Assembly: GCF_900177805.1 (NCBI RefSeq)
Contig: NZ_FXAX01000001.1
Span: forward strand, 1,364,001-1,428,000
Length of the DNA: 64,000 nucleotides
From: Fibrobacter sp. UWB13
GTDB taxonomy: Bacteria; Fibrobacterota; Fibrobacteria; Fibrobacterales; Fibrobacteraceae
Reading direction: 5' to 3'
The notes beneath the pieces were generated by a model. The model saw only the letters and a list, made by a program, of their open reading frames with translations, made no database searches and was not told the DNA's origin. Both the position numbers and the translations under genes were made by a program. The stretch's first letter is position 1; each line of letters opens with the position of its first letter. Positions 34,377-43,066 of this stretch are shown here, one piece after another.

Positions 34377-34823
34377 TTACTTCTCAGCGACCACCCAAAC
34401 CTTGACCTGTGCTTCAACGTCGCTGAAGACCTTGACAGTCACGGTGTAGACACCGAGCTGCTTGATCGGTTCAGCAAGGTCGATCTGAGCACGGGAAACC
34501 TTGACACCAGCCTTGGTGATTGCTTCAGCGATGTCACCTGCGGTCACAGAACCGTAGAGACGTTCGCCTTCAACAACGCGGCGTTCGAGGTTGACAGAAA
34601 CCTGAGCGAGCTTTGCAGCAACATCGCCGGCAGCAGCGAGTTCCTTCTGGAACTGAGCTTCAACAGCAGCGCGGTTGTTTTCGATTTCAAGCTTGGCTTC
34701 CTTAGTTGCGCGAACAGCGAGCTTACGCGGGAAGAGGTAGTTACGTGCGTAACCATCCTTAACCTTCACGACGTCGAGCATCTTGCCCAAGTGGGGGACG
34801 TTAGCCTTAAGAATAATTTCCAT
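34377..34823 (-). CDS. rplI: 50S ribosomal protein L9
   Basis: L9 binds 23S rRNA and reaches out between neighbouring ribosomes. The 148-residue protein starts [20 protein letters not shown] and has the conserved [17 protein letters not shown], the long connecting helix and a C-terminal domain (VERLYGSVT-type segment [17 protein letters not shown]). It is last in the rpsF-rpsR-rplI operon. AGGAGG lies 9 bases before the ATG. Confidence 0.97.
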   Translation of the reverse strand: MEIILKANVPHLGKMLDVVKVKDGYARNYLFPRKLAVRATKEAKLEIENNRAAVEAQFQKELAAAGDVAAKLAQVSVNLERRVVEGERLYGSVTAGDIAEAITKAGVKVSRAQIDLAEPIKQLGVYTVTVKVFSDVEAQVKVWVVAEK

Positions 34824-34839
34824 AGTCTAGTTCCTCCTA

Positions 34840-35091
34840 TTAACGCATGCTGTCCGAAACGAACGGGAGAATAGCCATCTGACGGGCACGCTTGATAGCT
34901 TCGTTCAGCATACGCTGATACTTAGCGGAAGTGCCAGAAATGCGGCGCGGGATGATCTTGCCACGTTCAGAGATAAAGCGACGAAGAGTCTTTTCGTCCT
35001 TGTAGTCAATGAACTTGACGTTGTTCTCGGTGAACCAGCAAGTCTTCTTGCGGCGGATGCGAGTAGCCTGCTTCTTATCTTCAAAAGCCAT
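34840..35091 (-). CDS. rpsR: 30S ribosomal protein S18
   Basis: S18 forms a heterodimer with S6 on 16S rRNA. The 83-residue protein has [38 protein letters not shown] and the conserved end [13 protein letters not shown]. Its start overlaps the rpsF stop by one base (TAATG) with GGAGG before it. Confidence 0.97.
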   Translation of the reverse strand: MAFEDKKQATRIRRKKTCWFTENNVKFIDYKDEKTLRRFISERGKIIPRRISGTSAKYQRMLNEAIKRARQMAILPFVSDSMR

Positions 35092-35462
35092 TATTCAGCC
35101 TCCCCTTCTTCTGCGTCAACCGGAACAATTTCTTCGGTGGACTGTGTCTGAGTCTGATCGTAGACGATTTCGCTCATCGGATAATCAGCGAGGGTCATCC
35201 AACGGAGAACGTTTTCGTTCAGCTTGAGAGCGGCTTCCATAGCAGCGACCGTTGCAGCTTCTGCCTTGTAGTAGAAGATGACATAGTAGCCGTGCTGGCG
35301 CTTGTTGATAGTATATGCGAGCTTGCGCTTGCCCCAGTCGTCACGGCGGAGAATTTCGCCGTTGCCGCTGGTGATGTTTTTGCCGATGGTCTCGACTTCA
35401 GCCTTGATAGCGTCGTCAGAGATCATAGCGTCGATGATCACCATCGTTTCGTATTGTCTCAT
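35091..35462 (-). CDS. rpsF: 30S ribosomal protein S6
   Basis: The 123-residue protein starts [12 protein letters not shown] and has [20 protein letters not shown] and [21 protein letters not shown] 20-residue acidic tail follows. In many bacteria ssb lies between rpsF and rpsR; here it is absent. A near-consensus sigma-70 promoter stands at 35536-35565. Confidence 0.97.
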   Translation of the reverse strand: MRQYETMVIIDAMISDDAIKAEVETIGKNITSGNGEILRRDDWGKRKLAYTINKRQHGYYVIFYYKAEAATVAAMEAALKLNENVLRWMTLADYPMSEIVYDQTQTQSTEEIVPVDAEEGEAE

Positions 35463-35535
35463 AATGAGTCCCTTTGGTCTATCGCCCGGAAACCGACATT
35501 GGCTCCGGGAGGGTTCCGAATAAATCGGTGCGCCT

Positions 35536-35565
35536 AATATAGAAAAAAGTGATTTGCGTTGTCAA
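35536..35565 (-). promoter_or_regulatory. Promoter of the rpsF operon
   Basis: On the minus strand TTGACA (35565-35560) and TATATT (35541-35536) are 18 bases apart. It is the best classical -35/-10 pair I see in the window. The leader to rpsF is about 65 bases and could bind S6:S18 for autoregulation. Confidence 0.75.
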
Positions 35566-35585
35566 TCCGCAGGGGGCAGTCGAGG

Positions 35586-36710
35586 CTAAATTCCGAACTG
35601 AAGACCGATAAAACCGCCAACAGCCCACTCCCCTACACCGCGATTGAAGTATCGCTGGAAGATCATTTCGAAAGATACCCACGTCGAACGGAGGTTTTTC
35701 ATTCCCCACGGCCAGATTTCTTGTACATTGAACGCGATTCCCGGACTGAACGTGACTAGCTGCGCCCACGAGAAGTTGAATTCGTAACTGGCACTACCCA
35801 AAATGCCCAAATAGCGGAACAGGGCGACACCCATGCCGACTTCGACACCTAGAGTAAAGCCATCCAGCGAGAACATCTTTTCGCAATTTTTCTCGGCTAT
35901 CGCATTTTGAGAACTTTCACTATCACTAGACAGGCTGTCCGATTCTGCAACTTTACTTGAATCCACTCCTATTGAACGTTCCCTATAAACGCCATCCTTC
36001 AGTTCCTTGCGGAATTCCGAAAGGTCGGTCGTTTCGAGTCCAAGCACAGCGCCCGCATAAAAGTCAGCCCCCGAAAAGGTCTTGTGGATTTTGACATTCA
36101 AACGATAACGCTGATACATGAGCATCATTTCTTTGTCAAGAGTTCCACCAAAGAAGCGGACATCAAAACCGCCTGTAATGTTATCTCTATAATGATATTC
36201 CAGTTGCCCCTGCCAAATGCCAAGACAATCGCAATCCTTGGACGCATTGAAAAGCCCAGCACCGACGCCCACGGAAATGCCCTGACCTAGGAATGCAGCC
36301 TGGTGCGGAAGCGGGATGTTATAGCATTTTTTACTTTGTTTTGAAGCTGCAGTATCAGGCATGACAACGTAAACAGTATCGACAACTGTATCTCGCACCA
36401 CGATGTAATCATTTGCGGAGTCAGCCACAGAAGATGCCGAAATCGCAGGGTTCGCAAAATTCGTAGAAACATCAGTTGAGTCGGATTGCGAAGCGGATTC
36501 TTGAGCTGCGGTTTCGAGATTTGCGGATTTTTTCGATGATTTGCGAGAGGCTGTTTTGCGAGACTTCGCCGATTTGGACGTTGTGGACTTTTTAGCGACC
36601 ACCTCGGACTTTGCTTTTTTTGTCTTGGAGCTAGAACGAGTTGCACCGGAGCCTTTGGCTTCGGCATAGACGTTCAAAATCAGCAATAGGACTAAAAAAA
36701 GAATTCGCAC
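35586..36710 (-). CDS. Outer-membrane-like protein with Lys/Ser-rich N-terminal linker
   Basis: A protein of 374 residues with a signal peptide (ILFLVLLLILNVYAEAKG). A basic Ser/Lys linker (KTKKAKSEVVAKKSTTSKSA), then an acidic Ser stretch and the motif VVRDTVVDTVYVVMPDT follow. From residue 140 beta-strand segments with Gly and aromatics (GQGISVGVGAGLF; GQLEYHYRDNITGGFDVRFF; FTLGVEVGMGVALFRYLGIL; AVGGFIGLQFGI at the C-terminus) suggest a beta-barrel. The basic linker may contact peptidoglycan. The DTV motif recurs in other secreted proteins here. Function is unknown. Confidence 0.75.
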   Translation of the reverse strand: MRILFLVLLLILNVYAEAKGSGATRSSSKTKKAKSEVVAKKSTTSKSAKSRKTASRKSSKKSANLETAAQESASQSDSTDVSTNFANPAISASSVADSANDYIVVRDTVVDTVYVVMPDTAASKQSKKCYNIPLPHQAAFLGQGISVGVGAGLFNASKDCDCLGIWQGQLEYHYRDNITGGFDVRFFGGTLDKEMMLMYQRYRLNVKIHKTFSGADFYAGAVLGLETTDLSEFRKELKDGVYRERSIGVDSSKVAESDSLSSDSESSQNAIAEKNCEKMFSLDGFTLGVEVGMGVALFRYLGILGSASYEFNFSWAQLVTFSPGIAFNVQEIWPWGMKNLRSTWVSFEMIFQRYFNRGVGEWAVGGFIGLQFGI

Positions 36711-36745
36711 GCTTGTAATTTAATAAAATCAATTGAAAAACGCAA

Positions 36746-36774
36746 AAGCTCCCGGAGGAAATTCCGAGAGCCTT
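36746..36774 (-). terminator. Terminator downstream of trpS
   Basis: On the minus strand GCTCTCGGA and TCCGGGAGC pair around a 6-nt loop with one mismatch, followed by TTTTGCGTTTTT. The dispersed repeat at 36810 lies between it and the trpS stop. Confidence 0.6.
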
Positions 36775-36809
36775 GTAAAATGATTTTTCAGAAACCAAGC
36801 GGTCTCTTT

Positions 36810-36860
36810 GTGAGCCATAAGCGACCCGTATTAACGGGTCGTGTTGGCGAGAGCGAGGCG
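36810..36860 (+). repeat. Dispersed 51-nt module, copy C
   Basis: Begins GTGAGCCATAAGCGACCCG and contains the hairpin CGACCCGT/ACGGGTCG. The same module, with four differences, is at 52233-52283 inside the longer repeat copy B. Confidence 0.7.
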
Positions 36861-36901
36861 AAGACGGAGTCCCCGTCTAGCACAAGAGCCGAGCGGTCTT
36901 A

Positions 36902-37897
36902 TTAATAAGTGCCGAGCAAATGGCGCACACGGTCCATCATGACCTTGGCCTTGGCGCGGGCGCGTTCCTTACCATAAGCGAGAATCTTTTCGATTTCGTC
37001 GGTATGGTCGAGCAAGTAGAAGTACTTTTCGCGAGCGGCACCGAGATGTTCTTCGAGAACGTTCTGAAGTTCCTGCTTGGCGTGGCCCCAGCCCATGCCA
37101 CCTGCACGGTAGCGTGCTGCGAGAGCTTCGGTCTGTTCCGGCGTTGCAAAGAGTTTGTACAACTTAAACACATTGCAAGTATCCGGATCCTTCGGTTCTT
37201 CAATGCCCTGGGAGTTCGTCACAATCTTGCCAAGACGCTTTTTGAGAGCCTTCGGTTCGAGGAAGATGTCGATGTAGTTGTCGTAGGACTTGCTCATCTT
37301 GCGACCATCGAGGCCCGGGATAACACCGGTGGATTCCTGGAAAACCGGTTCCGGGACGGTGAACACTTCTTCGCCAAAGTGCTTGTTGAACTTGATGGCG
37401 ATATCGCGAGCAAATTCGACGTGCTGCTTCTGGTCCTTGCCCACCGGCACGATGTCAGCGCTGAACATGAGGATGTCGGCATCCATGAGGCACGGGTAGC
37501 AGTAAAGGCCCATGTTCACGTTGGAGTCCACATCAACACCAGCAGCGGTGTTGGCTTCGACCTTAGCCTTGTAAGCGTGGGCGCGGTTCATGAAACCCTT
37601 CGGCGTGAAGCAGCTGAGAGCCCAGCTAAGTTCAAAGATTTCAGGAATATCGCTCTGCTTGTAGAACAGGGATTCTTCCGGGTTGAGACCGAGAGCGAGC
37701 CAGGTTGCTGCGACCTTGTAAATGTTCGCGCGCATTTCGGCGCCGTTCTGCACAGTCGTCAAAGCGTGATAGTCCGCAATGAAATAGACCGTGTCGTAAG
37801 TCTTCGTAAGTTCAAGAGCCGGGCGGATTGCGCCCACATAGTTGCCGAGATGGGGAGTGCCCGTCGGCTTGATACCGGTAAGTGAAATCTTTCTCAT
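36902..37897 (-). CDS. trpS: Tryptophanyl-tRNA synthetase
   Basis: TrpS charges tRNA-Trp. The 331-residue protein has the class I signatures GTPHLGNYVGAI (HIGH region) and GRKMSKSYDNYI (KMSKS), the Trp-binding FIADYHALT and the segment PVGKDQKQHVEFARDIA. The start at 37897 gives MRKISLTGIKPTG; an ATG three codons upstream is possible. TAAATTGC stands 5 bases before the ATG and no Shine-Dalgarno is seen, as for other short-leader genes here. Confidence 0.97.
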   Translation of the reverse strand: MRKISLTGIKPTGTPHLGNYVGAIRPALELTKTYDTVYFIADYHALTTVQNGAEMRANIYKVAATWLALGLNPEESLFYKQSDIPEIFELSWALSCFTPKGFMNRAHAYKAKVEANTAAGVDVDSNVNMGLYCYPCLMDADILMFSADIVPVGKDQKQHVEFARDIAIKFNKHFGEEVFTVPEPVFQESTGVIPGLDGRKMSKSYDNYIDIFLEPKALKKRLGKIVTNSQGIEEPKDPDTCNVFKLYKLFATPEQTEALAARYRAGGMGWGHAKQELQNVLEEHLGAAREKYFYLLDHTDEIEKILAYGKERARAKAKVMMDRVRHLLGTY

Positions 37898-38023
37898 GGC
37901 GTGCAATTTAGGAAAATTTCACTGTGCGTTACAGCACACTTGCGCGGGGAAAGTGCTGTGTTGGGGTAAATTCGGGGGAAAAAGAGCGCGCTATCGATTT
38001 CTTTTATTACATTTCCTTGTCAA

Positions 38024-39184
38024 ATGATTAAAGACGAGAAATACATATTGGTAGATAGTGAAGAATCGCTCGCAAACTTGCTTGCTGATTTGGAGCTTTA
38101 TGACATGGCCGCTGTCGACACCGAGGCGGATTCCATGTACCATTACACGGCTCGTCTCTGTCTTATCCAGATTACCATTGGCGAACACCATTATATTGTG
38201 GATCCGCTTTGTGGGCTGGACCTTGCACCGCTGTTCAAGGCACGTGCAATGCAGACGCTGATTTTCCACGGTGCAGATTACGACCTCAGACTTTTATGGC
38301 AGACTTACGGCTTTTCGCCGAAGAGCATTTTCGATACGATGCTTGCCGCAAAGATTCTGGGCGAACAGCACCTCGGGCTTGCCGATTTGGTCAAGGAATA
38401 TTTTGGCGACGAGCTCAAGAAAGAAAACCAGAGAGCCGACTGGACGATTCGACCACTTTCGCTGGACATGTGCGAATACGCCATCCACGATACGTTCTAC
38501 CTTCACGAACTTTGTGCCATTTTAGCAGAAAAGCTGCAACAGGCCGGTCGCATGAACTGGCTCACGGAGCAGTGCAACACGCTTATCGAACACGCAAGGA
38601 CTCCGAACGCCCCGAAAAAAGATCCGTGGCGCATTACTGGTTCCAGCATTTATAGCCCCTGCGCATTGAACATCCTCAAGCACTTGTGGGAATGGCGTGA
38701 AAAGCAGGCCGAAGAACTCGACCGTCCACCTTATAAGGTGATGCAGTCCGAACTGATGCTTGCGATTGTGAATGCCCAGAATTCACATTTTCCGGAAGTC
38801 AGCGAAACGTTCCTGCCAAAGCTCCCCCGCAATTTCAAGGGAGACCGTCTGGAATCGTTCCTGAACATGCTACGCACAGCTGTGGCAGTTCCGGAATGCG
38901 ATTGGCCGATGCGCCTCCCGAAGGCTCCACCACCGCCAGTCATCCCGCATTCGGACTTGCTCAACGCGCTTAAAACGTGGCGTGACGAAAAGGCCGAAGA
39001 GCTGAAAATCGATGCAGCGCTCCTCGCAAACAAGTCTCAGCTGATTTGGCTTGCCGCTCCGGGAAACATTCCGTGGGAAAAACGCTACGAAGAAGCGCAC
39101 TTGATGCACTGGCAGCAAGGCCTCTGGAACGAGATTTTGCGTGACAAGTTGCCAACGGCAAAGCGCATTGGCGACGAAGAATAG
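38024..39184 (+). CDS. rnd: Ribonuclease D
   Basis: RNase D is a 3'-5' exonuclease that trims tRNA and other RNA ends. The 386-residue protein has the DEDDy exonuclease domain: DTEAD (D and E), FHGADYDLRLLW (D), and CEYAIHDTFYLHEL (Y and D). Two HRDC-like helical domains follow (around LWEWREKQAEELDRPPYKVM and TWRDEKAEELKIDAALLANK). The length fits the family. A folate-enzyme-like gene starts 24 bases downstream. Confidence 0.94.
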   Translation: MIKDEKYILVDSEESLANLLADLELYDMAAVDTEADSMYHYTARLCLIQITIGEHHYIVDPLCGLDLAPLFKARAMQTLIFHGADYDLRLLWQTYGFSPKSIFDTMLAAKILGEQHLGLADLVKEYFGDELKKENQRADWTIRPLSLDMCEYAIHDTFYLHELCAILAEKLQQAGRMNWLTEQCNTLIEHARTPNAPKKDPWRITGSSIYSPCALNILKHLWEWREKQAEELDRPPYKVMQSELMLAIVNAQNSHFPEVSETFLPKLPRNFKGDRLESFLNMLRTAVAVPECDWPMRLPKAPPPPVIPHSDLLNALKTWRDEKAEELKIDAALLANKSQLIWLAAPGNIPWEKRYEEAHLMHWQQGLWNEILRDKLPTAKRIGDEE

Positions 39185-39207
39185 AGCCTCAAAATAAAGG
39201 TTTTTAA

Positions 39208-39792
39208 ATGGCCGCGTCCATCGTTATTATAATCTTAGTGTTGCTGATTTTCGGCAGCAGCCCCATCGTCGAGATGATCTTGAAGATGCGTCGCATGAAA
39301 AAGGGCGATGACATCATCAAGGAACCGTGGCAGGAAATCCACGACATTCCGGGCTACCACGATGCAAGGAACATCGCTGCTTTTTACCCCATGAAGGGCG
39401 AGCCGAACATCATGCCGATTATCGAGGAACTCGCCACCGAAGGACGCCTTTTGCTCCCGAAGTGCGAAGGAGACGGCATCATGCACTTCTACAAGATTGC
39501 AAACCTCAAGAAGGACCTGGTCAAGGGGCACTATGGAATCATGGAGCCCCGCGAAGGCATCGAGAAGTTTGAAGGCGACATTCCTGTGTTTCTGGTCCCA
39601 GGCGTAAAGTTCAACTGGGACGGGAGCAGACAAGGACACGGCAAGGGATACTACGACAGGTTCCTCGCCAAATACCCGAACGCATTTAAGGCAGGGATTA
39701 TGACTCCGGCGCAACTTTCCAAGGAACCGCTAGAGCAGAAAGAAACCGATGTGAAAATGCACACGGTCATCGCCTGCCGAGAAAAGTATTAA
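39208..39792 (+). CDS. 5-formyltetrahydrofolate cyclo-ligase family protein with membrane anchor
   Basis: A protein of 194 residues. The C-terminal 150 carry the 5-FCL pattern: ARNIAAFYPMKGEPNIMPII, RLLLPKCEGDGIMHFYKI, and VPGVKFNWDGSRQGHGKGYY followed by DRF. This family makes 5,10-methenyl-THF from 5-formyl-THF with ATP. The normal enzyme begins with a basic helix; here residues 4-24 are a membrane helix (SIVIIILVLLIFGSSPIVEM) followed by a basic KMRRMKK stretch. It looks like an inner-membrane-anchored version. The substrate loop is intact, so activity is plausible. Confidence 0.8.
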   Translation: MAASIVIIILVLLIFGSSPIVEMILKMRRMKKGDDIIKEPWQEIHDIPGYHDARNIAAFYPMKGEPNIMPIIEELATEGRLLLPKCEGDGIMHFYKIANLKKDLVKGHYGIMEPREGIEKFEGDIPVFLVPGVKFNWDGSRQGHGKGYYDRFLAKYPNAFKAGIMTPAQLSKEPLEQKETDVKMHTVIACREKY

Positions 39793-39805
39793 CCGACTCA
39801 ACATT

Positions 39806-39834
39806 GGCGATCCCGGAATAAATCCGGGATGACA
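39806..39834. repeat. REP-like palindrome
   Basis: GATCCCGGA and TCCGGGATG pair around ATAAA, followed by ACAAC. No T-run, so it is more likely a dispersed palindrome than a terminator. Confidence 0.45.
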
Positions 39835-39876
39835 ACGCAAAAGAAAAGTCTTTAACAAATCACGGAGATTCACAAA

Positions 39877-40992
39877 ATGAGTTTCAATAATGACGACAGC
39901 CGTCGCGGTTTTGGTAACGATCGCAAGCGTCACTTTGGACGCACAGCACGCCCCACATTCGATGAGGCGAAGTTCAACCGCGAACATCCGGACGAACCTG
40001 AACGCGCACCCGAACGTCGCGAATTTTCACAGGAACGCCGTGAAGGCATCGGAAGCCAGGCACACCTCCGTCGCGACCGCGACAACTTTGCAAACCGCCC
40101 GAGCCGCTTCGACAGCGACCGTCCGAGCTTTGGCGACCGCCCGAAGCGCTTTGAAGGCGAGCGCAATTTTGGCGAACGCCGCGAATTTGACAAGAGCCGT
40201 GCAAATCAGGAAAACTTCGTGCCTGCAGTCGGTGATGCCGATGCAGCCCCGCAGGTTGCCGTCGGTGGCATCAAGGAAGTTGAAGAACTCCTGAACAAGA
40301 ACCCGCTCCAGGTCCACCGCGTACTCTTCATGCACAAGTCCGGCAACCCGAAGCTCTATGAACTCCAGAAGCTCGCCAAGCGCGCCCACGTGCACGTGCA
40401 GCAGGTCGATTCCAAAATTCTTGACAGCTACGCCCGCCCGAACCACGGCGTCGTCGCCCTCATGAACGAGAAGGAACTCCTGAACTGGATGGACGTCCGC
40501 GAAGAATTCTTCAAAGCACGTGACACGGGCGAAAAGAAGCTCATCGCCGTTGCCACAAACATCGAAGACCCGCGTAACCTCGGAGCTTGCATCCGTAGCT
40601 CGCTTGCATTGGGCGTCGATATTTTGCTCCTCCCCGCAAAGGGCATGTGCGGCATTACCCCGAGCGTCGCCCGCACTTCCGCAGGCGCACTTGAAAAGCT
40701 CCGCATCTGCCGTCCGGACAACCTTGAAGGCGCTATCGGCGAACTCAAGATGGCTGGCTATCAGATTCTCGGGCTCGATGCCGACACCGAAACAAACCTC
40801 GCCGGATTCGACTTTGCAGACCACGTGGTGCTCGCCGTCGGTGGCGAAGACGTAGGCCTGCCCCCGTTCATCAAGAAGCAATGCGACGCCGTACTCCGCA
40901 TCCCGATGAAGCCCGAAGCTCATTCGTACAACGCATCTGTAGCCCTTTCGCTCGGCCTTTACGAATACGCTCGCTTGCGCATCAAAGCATAA
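39877..40992 (+). CDS. SpoU/RlmB-family rRNA methyltransferase with Arg-rich N-terminal tail
   Basis: A protein of 371 residues. The first 110 are a low-complexity Arg/Asp/Phe/Glu-rich tail with repeats such as RPSRFDSDRPSFGDRPKRFE. Then comes a substrate-binding domain (VEELLNKNPLQVHRVLFMHK) and a SPOUT methyltransferase domain with the three motifs NIEDPRNLGACIRSS, VLAVGGEDVGLPPF and IPMKPEAHSYNASVALSLGL. This is the 2'-O-ribose methyltransferase family of RlmB/TrmH; RlmB (Gm2251 of 23S rRNA) is the likeliest, but the target is not certain. The tail is unusual and could be an RNA-binding or condensate-forming extension. Confidence 0.88.
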   Translation: MSFNNDDSRRGFGNDRKRHFGRTARPTFDEAKFNREHPDEPERAPERREFSQERREGIGSQAHLRRDRDNFANRPSRFDSDRPSFGDRPKRFEGERNFGERREFDKSRANQENFVPAVGDADAAPQVAVGGIKEVEELLNKNPLQVHRVLFMHKSGNPKLYELQKLAKRAHVHVQQVDSKILDSYARPNHGVVALMNEKELLNWMDVREEFFKARDTGEKKLIAVATNIEDPRNLGACIRSSLALGVDILLLPAKGMCGITPSVARTSAGALEKLRICRPDNLEGAIGELKMAGYQILGLDADTETNLAGFDFADHVVLAVGGEDVGLPPFIKKQCDAVLRIPMKPEAHSYNASVALSLGLYEYARLRIKA

Positions 40993-41054
40993 TTTGCACA
41001 AAACGCGCGAAATTAGCCGTTGTAAAGTTGTAAACACAAACAACGTGTAAACAG

Positions 41055-41094
41055 AAATAAACGCACCCTTTCAACGAGGGTGCATTTATTTTTA
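41055..41094 (+). terminator. Terminator after the SpoU gene
   Basis: GCACCCT and AGGGTGC pair around a 7-nt loop, extended by AAATAA/TTATTT, and followed by TTTTTAG. Confidence 0.8.
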
Positions 41095-41124
41095 GAAGAG
41101 ATGGATAAGGAGTGTGGATACATT

Positions 41125-42963
41125 ATGCTAAAAAAAGCCCTATTATCGTGTTGCTTTGCGGCAGGGATGTCCCTTGCGCAAACGTACGACTTACCGATTG
41201 TTTTCGTTGACACCAAAGGCGAATGCCTTGACAAAAATGTCACTGAAAAGATTCCCGCGACCATGCGAGTACTCGACGGGAAAACAAATTCCGTTGCAGA
41301 CAGTGCCAAAGGTACGCTTTATGACATTGGCATCAAGGTAAGAGGGCAATCATCCGCCTTGTTCCCGAAGCCAGGCTATGGCGTAGAAGTCCGTGACGAA
41401 AAAGGTGAAGGTCTTGACGTCAGCCTGTTCGGGCTCCCGCCTGCAGACGACTGGGTTTTCCATGGTCCTTATGTAGACAAGAGCATGATGCGAAACGCTC
41501 TCGCCCACTGGCTCTTTAGACAAGCAGGCCACTACAGCCCACGCACTAAGCATTTTGACTTGTACATCAACGGCGTTTACCGCGGCGTGTACGTGCTTAT
41601 TGAAAAAATCAAACGCGGCAAGTATCGCGTGAACGTAAGCAAGCTCAAAGAAACCGACATCGCAGGCGATAGCCTCACCGGCGGCTACATTTGGGCTTTT
41701 GACAAAACGGGCACCAACACCGGTGGCGCAGGCAGTGGCCCCATTGAAAAGGAAGGCTTTAACACTTCTGACGGTTTAAACGTCATTTTGCACTACCCCA
41801 AAAAGGAAAACATCCAAAAGCAACAGGAAGATTACCTAAAAAAATACCTAAACGATCTTGAAGGCTTGTTCAAGAACGGCAAGAACGGTCAAGGCTATGA
41901 AAACTACGTGGATATGACATCGGCTCTGGACTATGTCTTGCACGAAGAAGTGACGAACAACGCGGACTCCTACTGGTGCAGTTTCTTCTTGCACAAGCCA
42001 AAGGACAAAACCGACAAGAACGGAGTCAAGACGGAAGGCAAGGTAACACTTGGCCCGGCTTGGGACTTTAACCTCGCCATGAGTAATGGCAGCCAGCCCG
42101 AAAATGGCGGAGGCAATAACGGCGGTGGCATGTGGGGCGGCGGCTTCGGTGGCGGCTTCGGTGGTGGCGGAAACGGCTTCGGAAGTTCCGGCACAAGCGG
42201 CTGGCAAATCGAAAACAGCCAAAAGTCAGGCAATGGCGGCATGTGGGGCATGGGTAGCTCCCTCAAGGCCCCAAACTGGCTCCTTGGCATGTGGAAGGAC
42301 AGTCACTACCAAAGTGAATTGAAGAAACGCTGGGCAGAACTCCGCAGTGGCGTTTGGCACACCAAGACTTTGGATCTCTACCTCGATTCCATGAAGACGT
42401 ACCTCAAGAACGCAGCTGACAGAAACTTCAAGCGCTGGCCGAACTTGGGCAAATCAAGCGGTCAGAACGATGCGGACCCGCAGCCAATGAAATACTGCAA
42501 TAGCAGCAGTGGCGGTGGCTTTGGCATGCCTATGGGTGGCTACAACGCAACCACGTGGGATGGAGAATTTGAACATCTCCGCAAGAAGATGAAAGAAAGA
42601 ATGCAGTGGATGGACGAACAGCTTGGTTTCAAGGAACCGGCAACACCCATTGCGATGGCTCCTGTGGATCCGTCAATCCATGAACCCGATTGGCAAAATG
42701 ACGACAAGAAGAAAGACTCGATTCCGCTGAACATCAACTACGACGATCTCAGCAGGCTCTCGCCGACAAACTTCTTCGTGGTCATTGGTAACTACCTCGA
42801 AATCCACACGGATATGGGAGGCAAGTTTGCTCTAGTCGATTTGAACGGTGCTGTTTTGTACAAGACCCAGATCAAGGCGGGAACGACGAATATCGAAATC
42901 CCAGCCAGGGCAAGGGACAGGCACTGGATAGCAACGCTTAACGGCAAGATGCTTTCTAAATAA
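41125..42963 (+). CDS. Secreted CotH-family protein with Gly-rich insert and sorting-type C-terminus
   Basis: A protein of 612 residues. Starting at 41125 gives the signal peptide MLKKALLSCCFAAGMSLAQT; AAGGAG stands 12 bases upstream, and a start at 41101 would add 8 polar residues. The CotH-kinase-like domain is recognised by IKVRGQSSALFPKPGYGVEV, DDWVFHGPYVDKSMMRNALA, FDLYINGVYRGVYVLIEKIK and a late TLGPAWDFNLAMSNG. This family contains atypical kinases of spore coats, and in polysaccharide degraders it sits in cellulosome-type proteins. A Gly-rich insert (residues 333-365) interrupts the domain. The last 60 residues resemble a T9SS sorting domain. It is probably surface-exposed. Confidence 0.85.
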   Translation: MLKKALLSCCFAAGMSLAQTYDLPIVFVDTKGECLDKNVTEKIPATMRVLDGKTNSVADSAKGTLYDIGIKVRGQSSALFPKPGYGVEVRDEKGEGLDVSLFGLPPADDWVFHGPYVDKSMMRNALAHWLFRQAGHYSPRTKHFDLYINGVYRGVYVLIEKIKRGKYRVNVSKLKETDIAGDSLTGGYIWAFDKTGTNTGGAGSGPIEKEGFNTSDGLNVILHYPKKENIQKQQEDYLKKYLNDLEGLFKNGKNGQGYENYVDMTSALDYVLHEEVTNNADSYWCSFFLHKPKDKTDKNGVKTEGKVTLGPAWDFNLAMSNGSQPENGGGNNGGGMWGGGFGGGFGGGGNGFGSSGTSGWQIENSQKSGNGGMWGMGSSLKAPNWLLGMWKDSHYQSELKKRWAELRSGVWHTKTLDLYLDSMKTYLKNAADRNFKRWPNLGKSSGQNDADPQPMKYCNSSSGGGFGMPMGGYNATTWDGEFEHLRKKMKERMQWMDEQLGFKEPATPIAMAPVDPSIHEPDWQNDDKKKDSIPLNINYDDLSRLSPTNFFVVIGNYLEIHTDMGGKFALVDLNGAVLYKTQIKAGTTNIEIPARARDRHWIATLNGKMLSK

Positions 42964-42989
42964 ACTTCTTAATGAATTCCTCACTTAAT

Positions 42990-43027
42990 AGAAATGCCGG
43001 CTCACGGGAGTCGGCATTTTCCTTTTT
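42990..43027 (+). terminator. Terminator after the CotH gene
   Basis: AATGCCG and CGGCATT form the outer stem with CTC/GAG inside; followed by TTCCTTTTT. Confidence 0.8.
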
Positions 43028-43066
43028 AAAGGCGATGCCCGCGCAGTAGCGGGCAATACAATACAA

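Noticed and set aside
34377-35462. Missing ssb between rpsF and rpsR as a deletion
   Set aside because: rpsF and rpsR overlap neatly (TAATG) with an intact ribosome-binding site; many lineages lack ssb here, so this is an ordinary arrangement.
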